DNA of 41,764 bases. It comes from an uncultured Christensenella sp. (GTDB lineage: Bacteria > Bacillota > Clostridia > Christensenellales > Borkfalkiaceae). Of the stretch, positions 8,101-16,654 are shown piece by piece. Every line of letters starts with the position of its first letter. Position 1 is the first letter of the stretch. Position numbers and translations under genes: made by a program. The stretch spans positions 1-41,764 of the forward strand of contig CAJUHC010000009.1 in NCBI GenBank assembly GCA_910586345.1. The letters run 5' to 3'. The notes below the pieces were generated by a model. It worked only from the letters and a program-made list of their open reading frames with translations, did not search any database and was not told the DNA's origin.

Positions 8101-8113
8101 TGCCTGATATAAT
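8085..8113 (+). promoter_or_regulatory. promoter giving a leaderless mRNA
   Basis: TTGCTA (8085-8090), 17 bp, TATAAT (8108-8113). The ATG follows after 6 bases, so transcription should start at or next to the start codon. No Shine-Dalgarno is present. Confidence 0.75.
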
Positions 8114-8119
8114 AAATTT

Positions 8120-8989
8120 ATGGAACTCGATAATGAATGCCGTAGCTGTCTTTTTAACAGTCAGATAAAAAAAGTAGAAAGGGAGCAGTCCGATAAAACG
8201 AAACTCGGAAAATTTAAACGCGAAGTAAAAGAATTGTGCGAGAGCGCGCCGGGCGATTGCTGCGCACCCGTTTTAATGCGCGGGATAGACTTGCTTCACC
8301 GCCGAATTTTCGGTTGCGGTATCGATTATTCGCGTGAAAAATCGCTTTTCAACAAACTTCTGCTCGAAACGGAACAGGAGGTTTATTTTCGAGCGGTTAA
8401 TTCGTCCGACCCGTTGGAAGAAGCTTTGAAGTTTGCGTCTGCTTCCAATTACATAGATTTCGCTAGATTGAGCGGTTTGAACGAGGACAGTATTAAAGCA
8501 GTATTCGCCGCGGCCGAACGCTCGCGCATAGATAAAATTACGCTCGCAAACTTTAAAAATAAACTCAAAGACGCAGAAACGCTCTGTTATCTTCACGATA
8601 ACTGCGGGGAGATAGTTTTAGATAAAATTCTTATAAGGGTAATTAAAGAACTATACCCGCAGATTTCAATAACTTCCGTGGTTCGCGGTAAGCCGATTAT
8701 AAACGACGCGACGCGTTACGATGCGAAAGAGGTGAAACTTGACGAATTTTCCGAAATAGTCGATAACGGCAGCGACGTTGCAGGAACGTATCTTAAAGAG
8801 GCGTCTGCGGAAGTTATAAGACTATTGAGAGAAAGTTCGGTGATACTTTCTAAGGGACTCGGAAATCTGGAAACCCTTTACGGCGAAGGATATCAAATAT
8901 TTTATGCGTTCACCTGTAAATGCGAACATATATCGCAAAGATTTGATATTCCGTTATGGAGTACCGCTTTTATAGAAGAACGCAAGTAA
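8120..8989 (+). CDS. ARMT1-like/DUF89 damage-control phosphatase
   Basis: This 289-residue protein matches the DUF89 family of metal-dependent phosphatases that remove damaged or surplus sugar-phosphate metabolites. The signature pieces are an N-terminal CRSC, DNCGEIVLDKIL (about residue 158, the metal-binding D-N-xGE), VVRGKPIINDATRYDA, VDNGSDVAGT and SKGLGNLETL. Length fits the bacterial subfamily of about 290 residues. Its exact substrate cannot be told from sequence. No RBS is present; the TATAAT box sits 6 bases before the ATG, suggesting leaderless expression. Confidence 0.85.
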   Translation: MELDNECRSCLFNSQIKKVEREQSDKTKLGKFKREVKELCESAPGDCCAPVLMRGIDLLHRRIFGCGIDYSREKSLFNKLLLETEQEVYFRAVNSSDPLEEALKFASASNYIDFARLSGLNEDSIKAVFAAAERSRIDKITLANFKNKLKDAETLCYLHDNCGEIVLDKILIRVIKELYPQISITSVVRGKPIINDATRYDAKEVKLDEFSEIVDNGSDVAGTYLKEASAEVIRLLRESSVILSKGLGNLETLYGEGYQIFYAFTCKCEHISQRFDIPLWSTAFIEERK

Positions 8990-9030
8990 CGGTTTATCAT
9001 ATTTTTTCATTACATTTTCACTTTTTCGGG

Positions 9031-9059
9031 TTGCCAAATAACCGCGCAAGTGCTATAAT
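9031..9059 (+). promoter_or_regulatory. promoter very close to the ATG
   Basis: TTGCCA (9031-9036), 17 bp, TATAAT (9054-9059), with an extended TGC before the -10 box. The start codon begins 9 bases later, leaving a leader of only 2-3 nt. Confidence 0.75.
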
Positions 9060-9068
9060 CACTTTGTT

Positions 9069-10214
9069 ATGAAAAAGTTTGTAAAGGTTGCGTCTGTTTT
9101 AATCGCGCCGGTTATGCTCTTTTGCGCATTGCTTTCGGGCTGTAAAAAGGGTAAATCGGTTGAAGTGGATAACGGCGGTATTATGCAGGATATCGACGTT
9201 GCGCCGACGCAGACCGCTGCTTACGAACAGTATTCGAGAGAAGCCGTCGAAGAATATAAAGCCGTCGCACGGAGCCATACGGACGCGGACGGGGAAGTGG
9301 ATTTTGAAAACGCGGACGTAAGCGAGGCGGCTTGTAAAGCTGCGGCAAAGCTTTTTGCTTACGCTTGTTATAACGAAAGGACGCTTGACAAGTACGCTTA
9401 TTTCAGCAATCAAGACGGCGAAACCGATTTGGGTTCGAACGGATATGCGGCTGCGAAAAGACAGGAGTTTTATCTGAGAGTCAATGAAAGCGGGAATACC
9501 TGCGGATACCGCTATCATTATACGATAAAAAAAGTTATAGAGTCGGGCGGGGTGATTTCGGGATTCAAGTCCCTTTTTGAGAGTGCGAGAACGCGTATAA
9601 CCGACCGAACAAACTTATTGTACAGACTTGAAGGAGATAAAATAAAAGTTTCCGATAAAGAACATAATACGCTTGGCGTAAACTTGCTCGAATGCAACTG
9701 GAAAACGGGCGGAGATTGGGGCAAACCAGATATAGAAATGAAAAAAAGCGGTTTTATCGAGCCTGAAAATATAGAAGCGGATATTATCGAAAATGCAGGA
9801 CGTGATAACGTAACCGTCAGAGGCAACGTAAATATACTTGCAGATAACGCAATTAAAAAGTCGATGATTACCGAAACGGAAGACGGGACTTTGCTGGTTG
9901 TTATGACGCTCGACACGGACGTTTTAAACGATGACGAAGCGTCTATGAAAATGCTCAGAAAGGGTAACGACTCCGACAACTGCGTATGGAAAAAAGGCGA
10001 AGACGGGGACGATACGGGGCTTACGATAGTTTACGGGCTTTGGGGGAACGGGCTTTTCAGATTTTATACCGTAAGCGAAACCTGGTCCGGGACGATAAAA
10101 GGTTTCAGCGGAACGGTTGACTCTATGACTCAGTATTATTACAGTTATTCCGACAGGGACACCGATATGACGGAATATCTCAATGCGTTGGAATCGGCGA
10201 AAAAGAGCCGTTGA
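9069..10214 (+). CDS. lipoprotein of unknown function
   Basis: This is a 381-residue protein with a signal peptide ending in the lipobox LLSGC (about residue 25). After that it is soluble and rich in charged residues. I recognise no domain. The middle part has beta-strand-like alternation (for example VTVRGNVNILADNAIKKS) and the C-terminus reads MTQYYYSYSDRDTDMTEYLN. It is probably an exported lipid-anchored protein. There is no Shine-Dalgarno and the promoter lies within 9 bases of the ATG. A small gene follows 18 bases downstream and is probably co-transcribed. Confidence 0.75.
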   Translation: MKKFVKVASVLIAPVMLFCALLSGCKKGKSVEVDNGGIMQDIDVAPTQTAAYEQYSREAVEEYKAVARSHTDADGEVDFENADVSEAACKAAAKLFAYACYNERTLDKYAYFSNQDGETDLGSNGYAAAKRQEFYLRVNESGNTCGYRYHYTIKKVIESGGVISGFKSLFESARTRITDRTNLLYRLEGDKIKVSDKEHNTLGVNLLECNWKTGGDWGKPDIEMKKSGFIEPENIEADIIENAGRDNVTVRGNVNILADNAIKKSMITETEDGTLLVVMTLDTDVLNDDEASMKMLRKGNDSDNCVWKKGEDGDDTGLTIVYGLWGNGLFRFYTVSETWSGTIKGFSGTVDSMTQYYYSYSDRDTDMTEYLNALESAKKSR

Positions 10215-10232
10215 ATATAAGGAAGTAATGCT

Positions 10233-10439
10233 ATGAAAGCTACGGGCTGGGATTTAATGAAACTTGCGGAACTCTTCGACGGCGAATTCTGCCTGTCGGA
10301 TTTTTCGCCGGAAGAGCTGGACGAAATGCTCAATCCGGCTGACGGAACTATGACCAGCGAACAAATCCGCGAAAAATATTTCGAGTATTACGACGATATA
10401 AAAGACCGCGTTTTGGACAAGCATAAATGGAGCGACTGA
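10233..10439 (+). CDS. small acidic protein, unknown
   Basis: This 68-residue protein is rich in Asp and Glu and probably all helical (KLAELFDGEFCLSDFSPEEL, then SEQIREKYFEYYDDIKDR). An AAGGAAG site lies 9 bases before the ATG. It follows the lipoprotein gene closely and ends just before a strong terminator, so it looks like a genuine gene. I do not recognise the family. Confidence 0.65.
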   Translation: MKATGWDLMKLAELFDGEFCLSDFSPEELDEMLNPADGTMTSEQIREKYFEYYDDIKDRVLDKHKWSD

Positions 10440-10448
10440 TAGAAGAAT

Positions 10449-10482
10449 CCGCCCGCGCATATAGCGCGGGCGGGAGTGTTTT
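10449..10482 (+). terminator. intrinsic terminator
   Basis: CCGCCCGCGC (10449-10458) pairs with GCGCGGGCGG (10464-10473), loop ATATA, followed by GAGTGTTTT. Confidence 0.8.
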
Positions 10483-10541
10483 AATATCAACAGGCGGGCC
10501 GTCTGCGTTTCCGCAGTAAAGACGCGCAGCCGTGAGAAACA

Positions 10542-11327
10542 TTACATTACTACGATATTGTGTTCTTCGAAAAGCTGTTTATATTCCTTGGGGAAATGCT
10601 CGTCTGTAATGAGAACGTCTATATCTTCTATATGCGCGAAAGTATAGGGATTGATTTTGCCTATCTTCGAGCTGTCGAGCATCATATAAACGTGTCTTGC
10701 TTTTTTAAACACGCTCTTCAATAAATCGCTCTCTATCTGGCTGTTGCAGGAAAATCCCTGTTCGGGCGTGAACGCGGTAGCCGAAACGATTGCGATTTCG
10801 AAATTCGTTCTGTCGAAATACTCTTTTGCGGCGGGCGAAGCGGTGGAGAGATTTTCTCTCATAAGCTGTCCGCCGACAACCGTGATGTTGGGGTTCTTTT
10901 TTTGCGCGAGTTCCATAGCGACTGCAATGCCGTTAGTGAACACGTTGCATTTAATGTCGGGCATTTCTTTTGAGAGATACATCGCGGTCGTACCGCCGTC
11001 GAGGAATATGCTCGAATTCTCGTCTATAAGTCCCGCCGCTTTCTGGGCAATGATAATTTTCGCGTCGGTATTTATGGTCGTCTTTTTGGTATATTCTTCG
11101 CCCGAAACTTTCTGTACTTCCTTTACGGACATTGCGCCGCCTCTGATACGGATAATTCTTCCGTCCTCTTCGAGCTGGAACAAGTCGCGTCTTAAAGTCA
11201 TCTGCGAAACGTTAGGAAAAACTTCTTCGAGCTGTTCGAGCGTCATTTTGCCGCGTTTGTCGAGTATTTCTGCAATTTCTTCCATTCTTTCCCTTTTCAT
11301 AGTCTGCTCCGTGTGAATATTTAACAA
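10542..11327 (-). CDS. DeoR-family transcriptional regulator
   Basis: This 261-residue protein has an N-terminal DeoR-type winged helix (about residues 12-65; EQLEEVFPNVSQMTLRRDLF is the recognition region). A sugar-phosphate-sensing domain follows, with IFLDGGTTAMYLSKEM, TNGIAVAMEL and VVGGQLM, and near the end KIGKINPYTFAHIEDIDVLITD. Members usually repress sugar or nucleoside catabolic genes in answer to a phosphorylated sugar. No such catabolic gene lies beside it, so its target is unknown. An upstream TTGACT with TACTAT (18-bp spacer) and a GGAG site serve it. It is divergent from cysE. Confidence 0.92.
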   Translation of the reverse strand: MLNIHTEQTMKRERMEEIAEILDKRGKMTLEQLEEVFPNVSQMTLRRDLFQLEEDGRIIRIRGGAMSVKEVQKVSGEEYTKKTTINTDAKIIIAQKAAGLIDENSSIFLDGGTTAMYLSKEMPDIKCNVFTNGIAVAMELAQKKNPNITVVGGQLMRENLSTASPAAKEYFDRTNFEIAIVSATAFTPEQGFSCNSQIESDLLKSVFKKARHVYMMLDSSKIGKINPYTFAHIEDIDVLITDEHFPKEYKQLFEEHNIVVM

Positions 11328-11479
11328 ATATGTTTTTCTTAATATTATAGTAGCACGATATAACTTTGTAAGTCAAGGAAATTAACATATATCTTCACAA
11401 ATTTTCTTTAAAACTGTAAGTTTTTAACATAAATAAAAATTAACGGCTCCGCGAGTTTTTATAGGAAGCGTTAAAACGC

Positions 11480-11508
11480 TTGCAATTAAAGACGTTAAAA
11501 CATATAAT
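11480..11508 (+). promoter_or_regulatory. sigma-A promoter of cysE-cysS-alaS
   Basis: TTGCAA (11480-11485), 17 bp, TATAAT (11503-11508). The roughly 40-base leader contains no T-box or other riboswitch that I can see. Confidence 0.65.
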
Positions 11509-11552
11509 GTAAAGTACCCAAATATTATTAATTCGGCAAACGGATAATCGAA

Positions 11553-12212
11553 ATGTTTTTTAAGCGACTGAGAATGGATATAGCGGCGGCTAAGAATAAC
11601 GACCCTGCCGCGCGCAATAAGTTTGAAATTTTTCTCACTTATTCCGGCGTGCGCGCTTTATCTATGCACAGATTTGCAAACAGACTGTACCGAATGCATT
11701 TAAAACTGCTTGCGAGAATGGTTTCTCAGTATTGCAAGCGCAGAACGGGTATCGAAATTCATCCCGCCGCGAAAATCGCCGCGGGCGTGTTCATAGACCA
11801 CGGCGAAGGAGTCGTAATAGGCGAAACGGCGGAAGTCGGGACGGGCACGGTAATTTATCAGGGCTGTACTCTCGGCGGTACGGGTAAAGAAACGGGAAAA
11901 CGTCATCCGACGGTCGGCGAAAACTGCGTTATTTCCGCGGGCGCGAAAGTTCTCGGCAACATTACTGTCGGGGATTATGCGAAGGTCGGCGCGGGCGCGG
12001 TCGTTTTAAAGGACGTTCCTCCTCACGCGACGGTTGTAGGAGTCCCCGCGAGAGTTGTGCGCATAAACGGAAGTAAGGACAGCATAGACCTTGTTCAGGA
12101 AAAGCAGGACCCGTATCTTATAGAAATCTGTCGGCTGAGGGAGCGTTCGTTCGAGCTCGAAGAACGGATAAAGCGGTTGGAAGAGGAGAAAAACGAAAAT
12201 GAGAATTTATAA
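11553..12212 (+). CDS. cysE: serine O-acetyltransferase
   Basis: It transfers acetyl from acetyl-CoA to serine, the first step of cysteine synthesis. The 219-residue length suits the shorter Gram-positive CysE. Hexapeptide repeats of the left-handed beta helix run from about residue 68 to 165 (IHPAAKIAAGVFIDHGEGVVIGETAEVG, broken here only for description). The active-site stretch is FIDHGEGVVIG with the catalytic Asp-His. GKRHPTVGENCVISAGAKVLGNI and PPHATVVGVPARVV follow. The C-terminal 35 residues are a charged coiled coil. It overlaps cysS by 14 bases; the cysE-cysS pairing is common in Firmicutes. Confidence 0.93.
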   Translation: MFFKRLRMDIAAAKNNDPAARNKFEIFLTYSGVRALSMHRFANRLYRMHLKLLARMVSQYCKRRTGIEIHPAAKIAAGVFIDHGEGVVIGETAEVGTGTVIYQGCTLGGTGKETGKRHPTVGENCVISAGAKVLGNITVGDYAKVGAGAVVLKDVPPHATVVGVPARVVRINGSKDSIDLVQEKQDPYLIEICRLRERSFELEERIKRLEEEKNENENL

Positions 12213-13590
12213 TACGCTTACGCGCGCCAAAGAAGAATTCATACCGCTCGAAGAAGGCAAAGTAAAAATGTACGCCTGCGGTATCACGGTATCGGGCGAA
12301 GCGCATATCGGTCACGGTTATCAGGCTTTGATATACGACATTATGCGGAAATTTCTCGAAAAGCAGGGTTACAAAGTGACTTATGCGAGAAATTATACTG
12401 ACGTCGACGACAAAATCATAAACAAGAGCAGGGAAACGGGTATTCCCGCGGACAAGTACGCCGCGGATATGATTAAGAAAATCGACGGGATAATGGCGGA
12501 ATTCGACGTCGGCGAACCGACGCTTTGGCTTAAAGCTACCGAAAACATTGAAAACATAATAGATTTTATTCAAAAACTCATAGATAGCGGACACGCTTAT
12601 CCCGCAGATAACGGAGACGTTTATTTCGACGTAACGAGTTTTAAGCGTTACGGCTGTCTTTCGAACCGTTCGGTCGAAGATATGCTCGACGGCGTACGCG
12701 TCGAGAACGGAGAAGAGAAGAGGACCCCCGCGGATTTCGCGCTTTGGAAATCGGCTAAGGCTGGCGAAATCAGTTGGAATTCGCCCTGGGGCAAAGGAAG
12801 ACCGGGTTGGCATATCGAATGTTCGGCCATGAATCGGAAAGCGTTCGGCGAACAGATAGATATTCACGGCGGCGGCAGGGATTTGATATTTCCCCATCAC
12901 GAAAACGAGATAGCGCAGACGGAAAGTCTTACGGGCAAACGGTTTGCGAAATTCTGGACGCATAACGGGCTTATAAAAGTGAACGGACAGAAGATGTCGA
13001 AAAGTCTCGGCAACAGTTTGCTTTTGGAAGATTTGCTGAAAAAGTATTCTAACGAAGCGGTAAAATTCGCGCTTTTGCAGACGAATTACAGAAACGATAT
13101 AAACCTTACTGACGGCGTTTTCGGCGAAGCGGAAAAACATATTTCCGAATTTTACGCGGTTATGGAGAAGGTTGAAAATAAGTTCGGTAAGGGCGTTTCC
13201 GGCAACGCGGAAATAGACAAGCGGTTCGACGGCGTTATGAGCGACGATTTCAATACCGCGCTCGCGCTTTCGGATTTGTTCGGAATTTTCAAAGAGATAA
13301 ACAAAAAGTTATCGGCAAACGACCGAACTGCGGCGGACGACGTACGGCAGGTAAGAGAAACTTATTCTCTTTTGGGACTGTTCAAAAAGCAGACGAAGGA
13401 CTATTTCGACGAAGTGAGGGCGAAAAACCCCGAAGAAATTCCCGATGAGGTAAAGGCGCTCGCCGAAAAGAGATGGCAGGCAAAACAGGCAAAAAACTGG
13501 TCCGAGGCAGACGCGCTCCGCGCAAAGATAAGCGCGCTCGGCTACGCGGTCAAAGACGGTAAAGACGGATATACGATAGTAAAGGAATGA
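12199..13590 (+). CDS. cysS: cysteinyl-tRNA synthetase
   Basis: This class I synthetase charges tRNA-Cys in the cytoplasm. The 463 residues are normal length. Motifs seen are MYACGITVSGEAHIGHG at residues 24-40 (zinc-ligand Cys27 and the HIGH box), WHIECSAM and FPHHENEIAQTE (remaining zinc ligands), and KMSKS at about 265-269. The usual 'CGPTVY' of CysRS is CGITVS here, a somewhat divergent version. The start overlaps the end of cysE and its RBS GGAAGAGGAG lies within cysE. The alaS-like gene follows after 4 bases. Confidence 0.95.
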   Translation: MRIYNTLTRAKEEFIPLEEGKVKMYACGITVSGEAHIGHGYQALIYDIMRKFLEKQGYKVTYARNYTDVDDKIINKSRETGIPADKYAADMIKKIDGIMAEFDVGEPTLWLKATENIENIIDFIQKLIDSGHAYPADNGDVYFDVTSFKRYGCLSNRSVEDMLDGVRVENGEEKRTPADFALWKSAKAGEISWNSPWGKGRPGWHIECSAMNRKAFGEQIDIHGGGRDLIFPHHENEIAQTESLTGKRFAKFWTHNGLIKVNGQKMSKSLGNSLLLEDLLKKYSNEAVKFALLQTNYRNDINLTDGVFGEAEKHISEFYAVMEKVENKFGKGVSGNAEIDKRFDGVMSDDFNTALALSDLFGIFKEINKKLSANDRTAADDVRQVRETYSLLGLFKKQTKDYFDEVRAKNPEEIPDEVKALAEKRWQAKQAKNWSEADALRAKISALGYAVKDGKDGYTIVKE

Positions 13591-13594
13591 AATT

Positions 13595-15403
13595 ATGAAA
13601 ATTACGTCAAAACAGCTTAGAGAAAAATGGTTATCCTTTTACGAGGGTAAAGGACACGTCGATATAGGCGCGGTTTCGCTAATAGGCGACGGAAGCACGG
13701 GCGTTATGTTCAATGTTGCGGGAATGCAGCCGTTAATGCCTTATCTTTTGGGTAAGAAACACCCCGACGGAAAAAGACTGTGCAACGTTCAGGGTTGCGT
13801 ACGCACCGTGGACATCGAATCGGTCGGAGACGCTTCGCACTTCACGTTCTTCGAGATGATGGGAAACTGGTCTCTCGGCGATTATTTCAAAAAGGAAAAA
13901 ACCGCTTGGACTTTCGAACTTTTAACGAAAGTTTTCGGTCTCGAAAAGGACAAGCTTTGCGTAACCGTGTTCGAGGGCAACGAGTCTGCTCCCCGCGACG
14001 ACGAAACGGCGGAACTTCTCAAAAATCTCGGAATTGCGTCCGAACATATATATTTCCTTCCCAAATCGGACAATTGGTGGGAACTCGAAGGTACCGTCGG
14101 TACGCCTTGCGGTCCCGACAACGAATGGTTCTATCCGCTTGACGCGGGCAAGAAAAACCCCGTGTTCCCCGACGATTACGTGGAGATAGGCAACGACGTA
14201 TATATGCAGTATAAGAAAAAGGAAACGGGATACGAGCCTCTTGAAAACAAGAACGTAGACACGGGTTTCGGCTTCGACAGAATGTTGCTTTTTCTTAACG
14301 GGCTTTCCGACGGTTACAAGACCGACCTTTTCGCGCCCGTTATAGAAGAACTCGAACGCGTGAGCGGAAGAAAATACGGCGCGGGCGAAGATACGAAAGC
14401 GATGCGCATTATCGCGGACCATACGAGAACCGCGGTTATGCTTATAGGCGACGAACAGGGAATACAGCCCTCCAACACCGGCGCGGGATATATTCTCAGA
14501 CGTCTTATGCGCAGGGCGATTCGCTATTGCCGTCAGCTCGGCGTAGAGAGCTCGGCAATGCTCGGAGCGGCGAAGATATTCATTGAAAAAATTTACGGCG
14601 AAGCGTATCCCCGCCTTTTGGAAAAAGAGGAATATGTTCTCGGCGAGATTAAAAAGGAAGCGGACAGATTCGAAGCGACCCTTGCGCAGGGCATAAAAGA
14701 ATTCGAGAAGTGCGTGACGTCCTTGGAGCGCAAGAACGAGTTTATGTTAAAGAGCAACCCGTCTTACGTAAAGGAAACGGTAATCGGCGGTAAACAGGCT
14801 TTCAGACTTTACGATACCTACGGTTTCCCTTTGGAGCTTACGGAAGAACTTGCGCGGGAAAACGGATTGACGGTTGACGAACAGGGTTTTGAAGCCGCGT
14901 TCGCCGAGCATAGAGAAAAGAGCAGGGTTTTGGCCGCGGGACAGTTCAAGGGCGGACTCGAAAGCGGTTCGGAAACGGCTACTAAATATCATACCGCGAC
15001 GCACCTTCTCAACGCCGCGCTTAAAATCGTGTGTTCGTCCGATATTCAGCAGAAAGGCAGTAATATAAACGAGGAAAGACTCCGTTTCGATTTCAATTTC
15101 GCGCGCAAGCTCACTCCCGAAGAGGTGGAGAGCGTCGAAAAGTTAATCAATGAACAGATTAAGCTGAACGTTCCCGTGGTTTTAAAGGAAATGAGTCTGG
15201 AAGAGGCGAGAGACGGCGGTTTCGTAGGCGTGTTCGGAAACAAGTACGGCGAAACGGTCAAGACGTATTCTATAGGCGAATTTTCCAAGGAAATATGCGG
15301 AGGTCCGCACGTAGCTTCTACCGGCGAACTCGGTACGTTTAAAATTACCAAGCAGGAAAACGTGTCGGCAGGTATAAAACGAATTAAAGCGATATTAAAA
15401 TAA
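13595..15403 (+). CDS. alaS: alanyl-tRNA synthetase, short form lacking the C-Ala domain
   Basis: This class II synthetase is predicted to charge tRNA-Ala. At 602 residues it is much shorter than the usual 870 or so. The catalytic core (1 to about 240) has FNVAGMQPLMPYLLG and FFEMMGNWSLGDYFK. A tRNA-recognition helical part follows, then an editing domain with HTATH (an HxxxH zinc motif, near residue 469) and CGGPH (CxxxH, near 567). The protein ends at AGIKRIKAILK, exactly where the DHHA1/C-Ala domain would begin. The next 70 bases hold no continuation, so this is a natural short form, not a frameshift. The organisation and wording recall the short AlaRS common in Patescibacteria. Confidence 0.9.
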   Translation: MKITSKQLREKWLSFYEGKGHVDIGAVSLIGDGSTGVMFNVAGMQPLMPYLLGKKHPDGKRLCNVQGCVRTVDIESVGDASHFTFFEMMGNWSLGDYFKKEKTAWTFELLTKVFGLEKDKLCVTVFEGNESAPRDDETAELLKNLGIASEHIYFLPKSDNWWELEGTVGTPCGPDNEWFYPLDAGKKNPVFPDDYVEIGNDVYMQYKKKETGYEPLENKNVDTGFGFDRMLLFLNGLSDGYKTDLFAPVIEELERVSGRKYGAGEDTKAMRIIADHTRTAVMLIGDEQGIQPSNTGAGYILRRLMRRAIRYCRQLGVESSAMLGAAKIFIEKIYGEAYPRLLEKEEYVLGEIKKEADRFEATLAQGIKEFEKCVTSLERKNEFMLKSNPSYVKETVIGGKQAFRLYDTYGFPLELTEELARENGLTVDEQGFEAAFAEHREKSRVLAAGQFKGGLESGSETATKYHTATHLLNAALKIVCSSDIQQKGSNINEERLRFDFNFARKLTPEEVESVEKLINEQIKLNVPVVLKEMSLEEARDGGFVGVFGNKYGETVKTYSIGEFSKEICGGPHVASTGELGTFKITKQENVSAGIKRIKAILK

Positions 15404-15472
15404 TACAAGTGCTAACGCGCAATTCCGGCGCGGATTAGGCATAAACGCCAAGCTTTTGCATAGGTTTCAGAT

Positions 15473-16654
15473 ATGAGTTTAAACGAAGATAATCCCGAAC
15501 AATTGAATATCGGAACCGACGGCAAAGAAGACGCGTTCAAAAATTTCGAAGGAAGGACGGTAGAACCGCCCAAAAAGAGCAAATACGGCTGGCTGAGTTA
15601 CGTTCTTCTCGCGGTTGCGATAGGGCTCGGTATCTGGGCTATGTTCGGAATCGCCAAAGATATGGGCGAAACACAGTCTTTCGGTTCGGTTATTGCGGGG
15701 AGCGATTGGAGGTTCGCGCTCGTCCTTTTAGCGGTTATTTTATCCATTCTTTTCTGCGACTGGATGAAATACGCTGTAATTATGAAAACGACGGCTGGCA
15801 GATGCAATCTGCGTACGAGTCTTAAAGTACAGCTATTGGGGAAATTTTACGACAGCGTAACCCCGTTTGCGGTAGGCGGTCAGCCTATGCAGATTTATTA
15901 TCTTCATAAGAAAGGTTTTTCGGGCGGAATTTCGAGCGCGGTAGTGCTCATCAAATATTTTACGCAAATGTTTTGTATGTGCACGGTAAGCCTTCTTCTT
16001 ATGGCTTTCAATACGGGCGCGTTGTCGGGCATAGGCGACGCGAAATGGCAGACTACCATTCTCGTGGGCGCGTGGATAGGAATAGCCGCGAACCTGTTTT
16101 TGCCTGTAATGGTGTTGTTGTTCGTCCTTTTTCCTAAATTTTCTCATAAGCTCGCGTCGCTTTTTATTTCCATAGGTTTCAAAATCAGAATAGTTAAGGA
16201 CAAGGAAAAAGCGATGGCGAAAGCCTATAAAACAGTCGACGACTTCCGTGCTTCTTTCAAAATAATGTCGCATAAGCCGTTAAATTTTATCGCGCTTATC
16301 GTTCTGTGCATAGCCGAAGTTCTTCTAAGGTTCGCGCTTCCGTTCTTCGTAATGAAAATGTTTTCCGCGTTCGGCGCGGGCGACGGCGGTTTTCAGACGC
16401 TTATTTCGGTTATGGCTTTGAACGTTTACGCAACGCAGAGCGTCGCGATAATACCTACTCCGGGCAATTCGGGCGCTATCGAGAGTACAGGTACGATTGC
16501 GTTTTCCGCTTTTATTACGGGCAGCGTGTTAAGCTGGTCGGTTTTCGCGTGGCGATTGTCCGTTTATTATATCTATATAATCATAGGTCTCGGAATTATA
16601 GTTTTTGAGTTCATAAGAAAATTCGTAAGGCGCAGAAGGCAGAACAGGCAATGA
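15473..16654 (+). CDS. flippase-like membrane protein (LPG synthase TM/UPF0104)
   Basis: The 393-residue protein has about 40 charged cytoplasmic residues and then eight or so membrane segments. Family features are LKVQLLGKFYDSVTPFAVGGQPMQIYYLHKKG (seen in two parts) and PTPGNSGAIESTGTIAF, as in the lysylphosphatidylglycerol-synthase transmembrane (MprF N-terminal, YbhN) family, which moves or helps make membrane lipids. No aminoacyl-transferase domain is attached. The GT4 gene overlaps its end by 4 bases (ATGA), so the two are translationally coupled and probably act on the same glycolipid. No clear RBS or promoter precedes it. Confidence 0.85.
   Translation: MSLNEDNPEQLNIGTDGKEDAFKNFEGRTVEPPKKSKYGWLSYVLLAVAIGLGIWAMFGIAKDMGETQSFGSVIAGSDWRFALVLLAVILSILFCDWMKYAVIMKTTAGRCNLRTSLKVQLLGKFYDSVTPFAVGGQPMQIYYLHKKGFSGGISSAVVLIKYFTQMFCMCTVSLLLMAFNTGALSGIGDAKWQTTILVGAWIGIAANLFLPVMVLLFVLFPKFSHKLASLFISIGFKIRIVKDKEKAMAKAYKTVDDFRASFKIMSHKPLNFIALIVLCIAEVLLRFALPFFVMKMFSAFGAGDGGFQTLISVMALNVYATQSVAIIPTPGNSGAIESTGTIAFSAFITGSVLSWSVFAWRLSVYYIYIIIGLGIIVFEFIRKFVRRRRQNRQ

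Noticed and set aside
10744..11316. 190-codon plus-strand frame
   Set aside because: It is antisense to the DeoR gene, whose domains are unmistakable.
11328..11552. T-box or other riboswitch before cysE-cysS
   Set aside because: The leader after the promoter is only about 40 bases, and no T-box or anti-terminator sequence is visible.
12118..13140. Long open frame (340 codons) on the minus strand
   Set aside because: It is antisense to cysS, has no RBS, and has composition that follows from codon bias of the sense gene.
15404..15472. Frameshifted continuation of alaS into a C-Ala domain
   Set aside because: Only 70 bases separate it from the next gene, and no frame shows DHHA1-like sequence.
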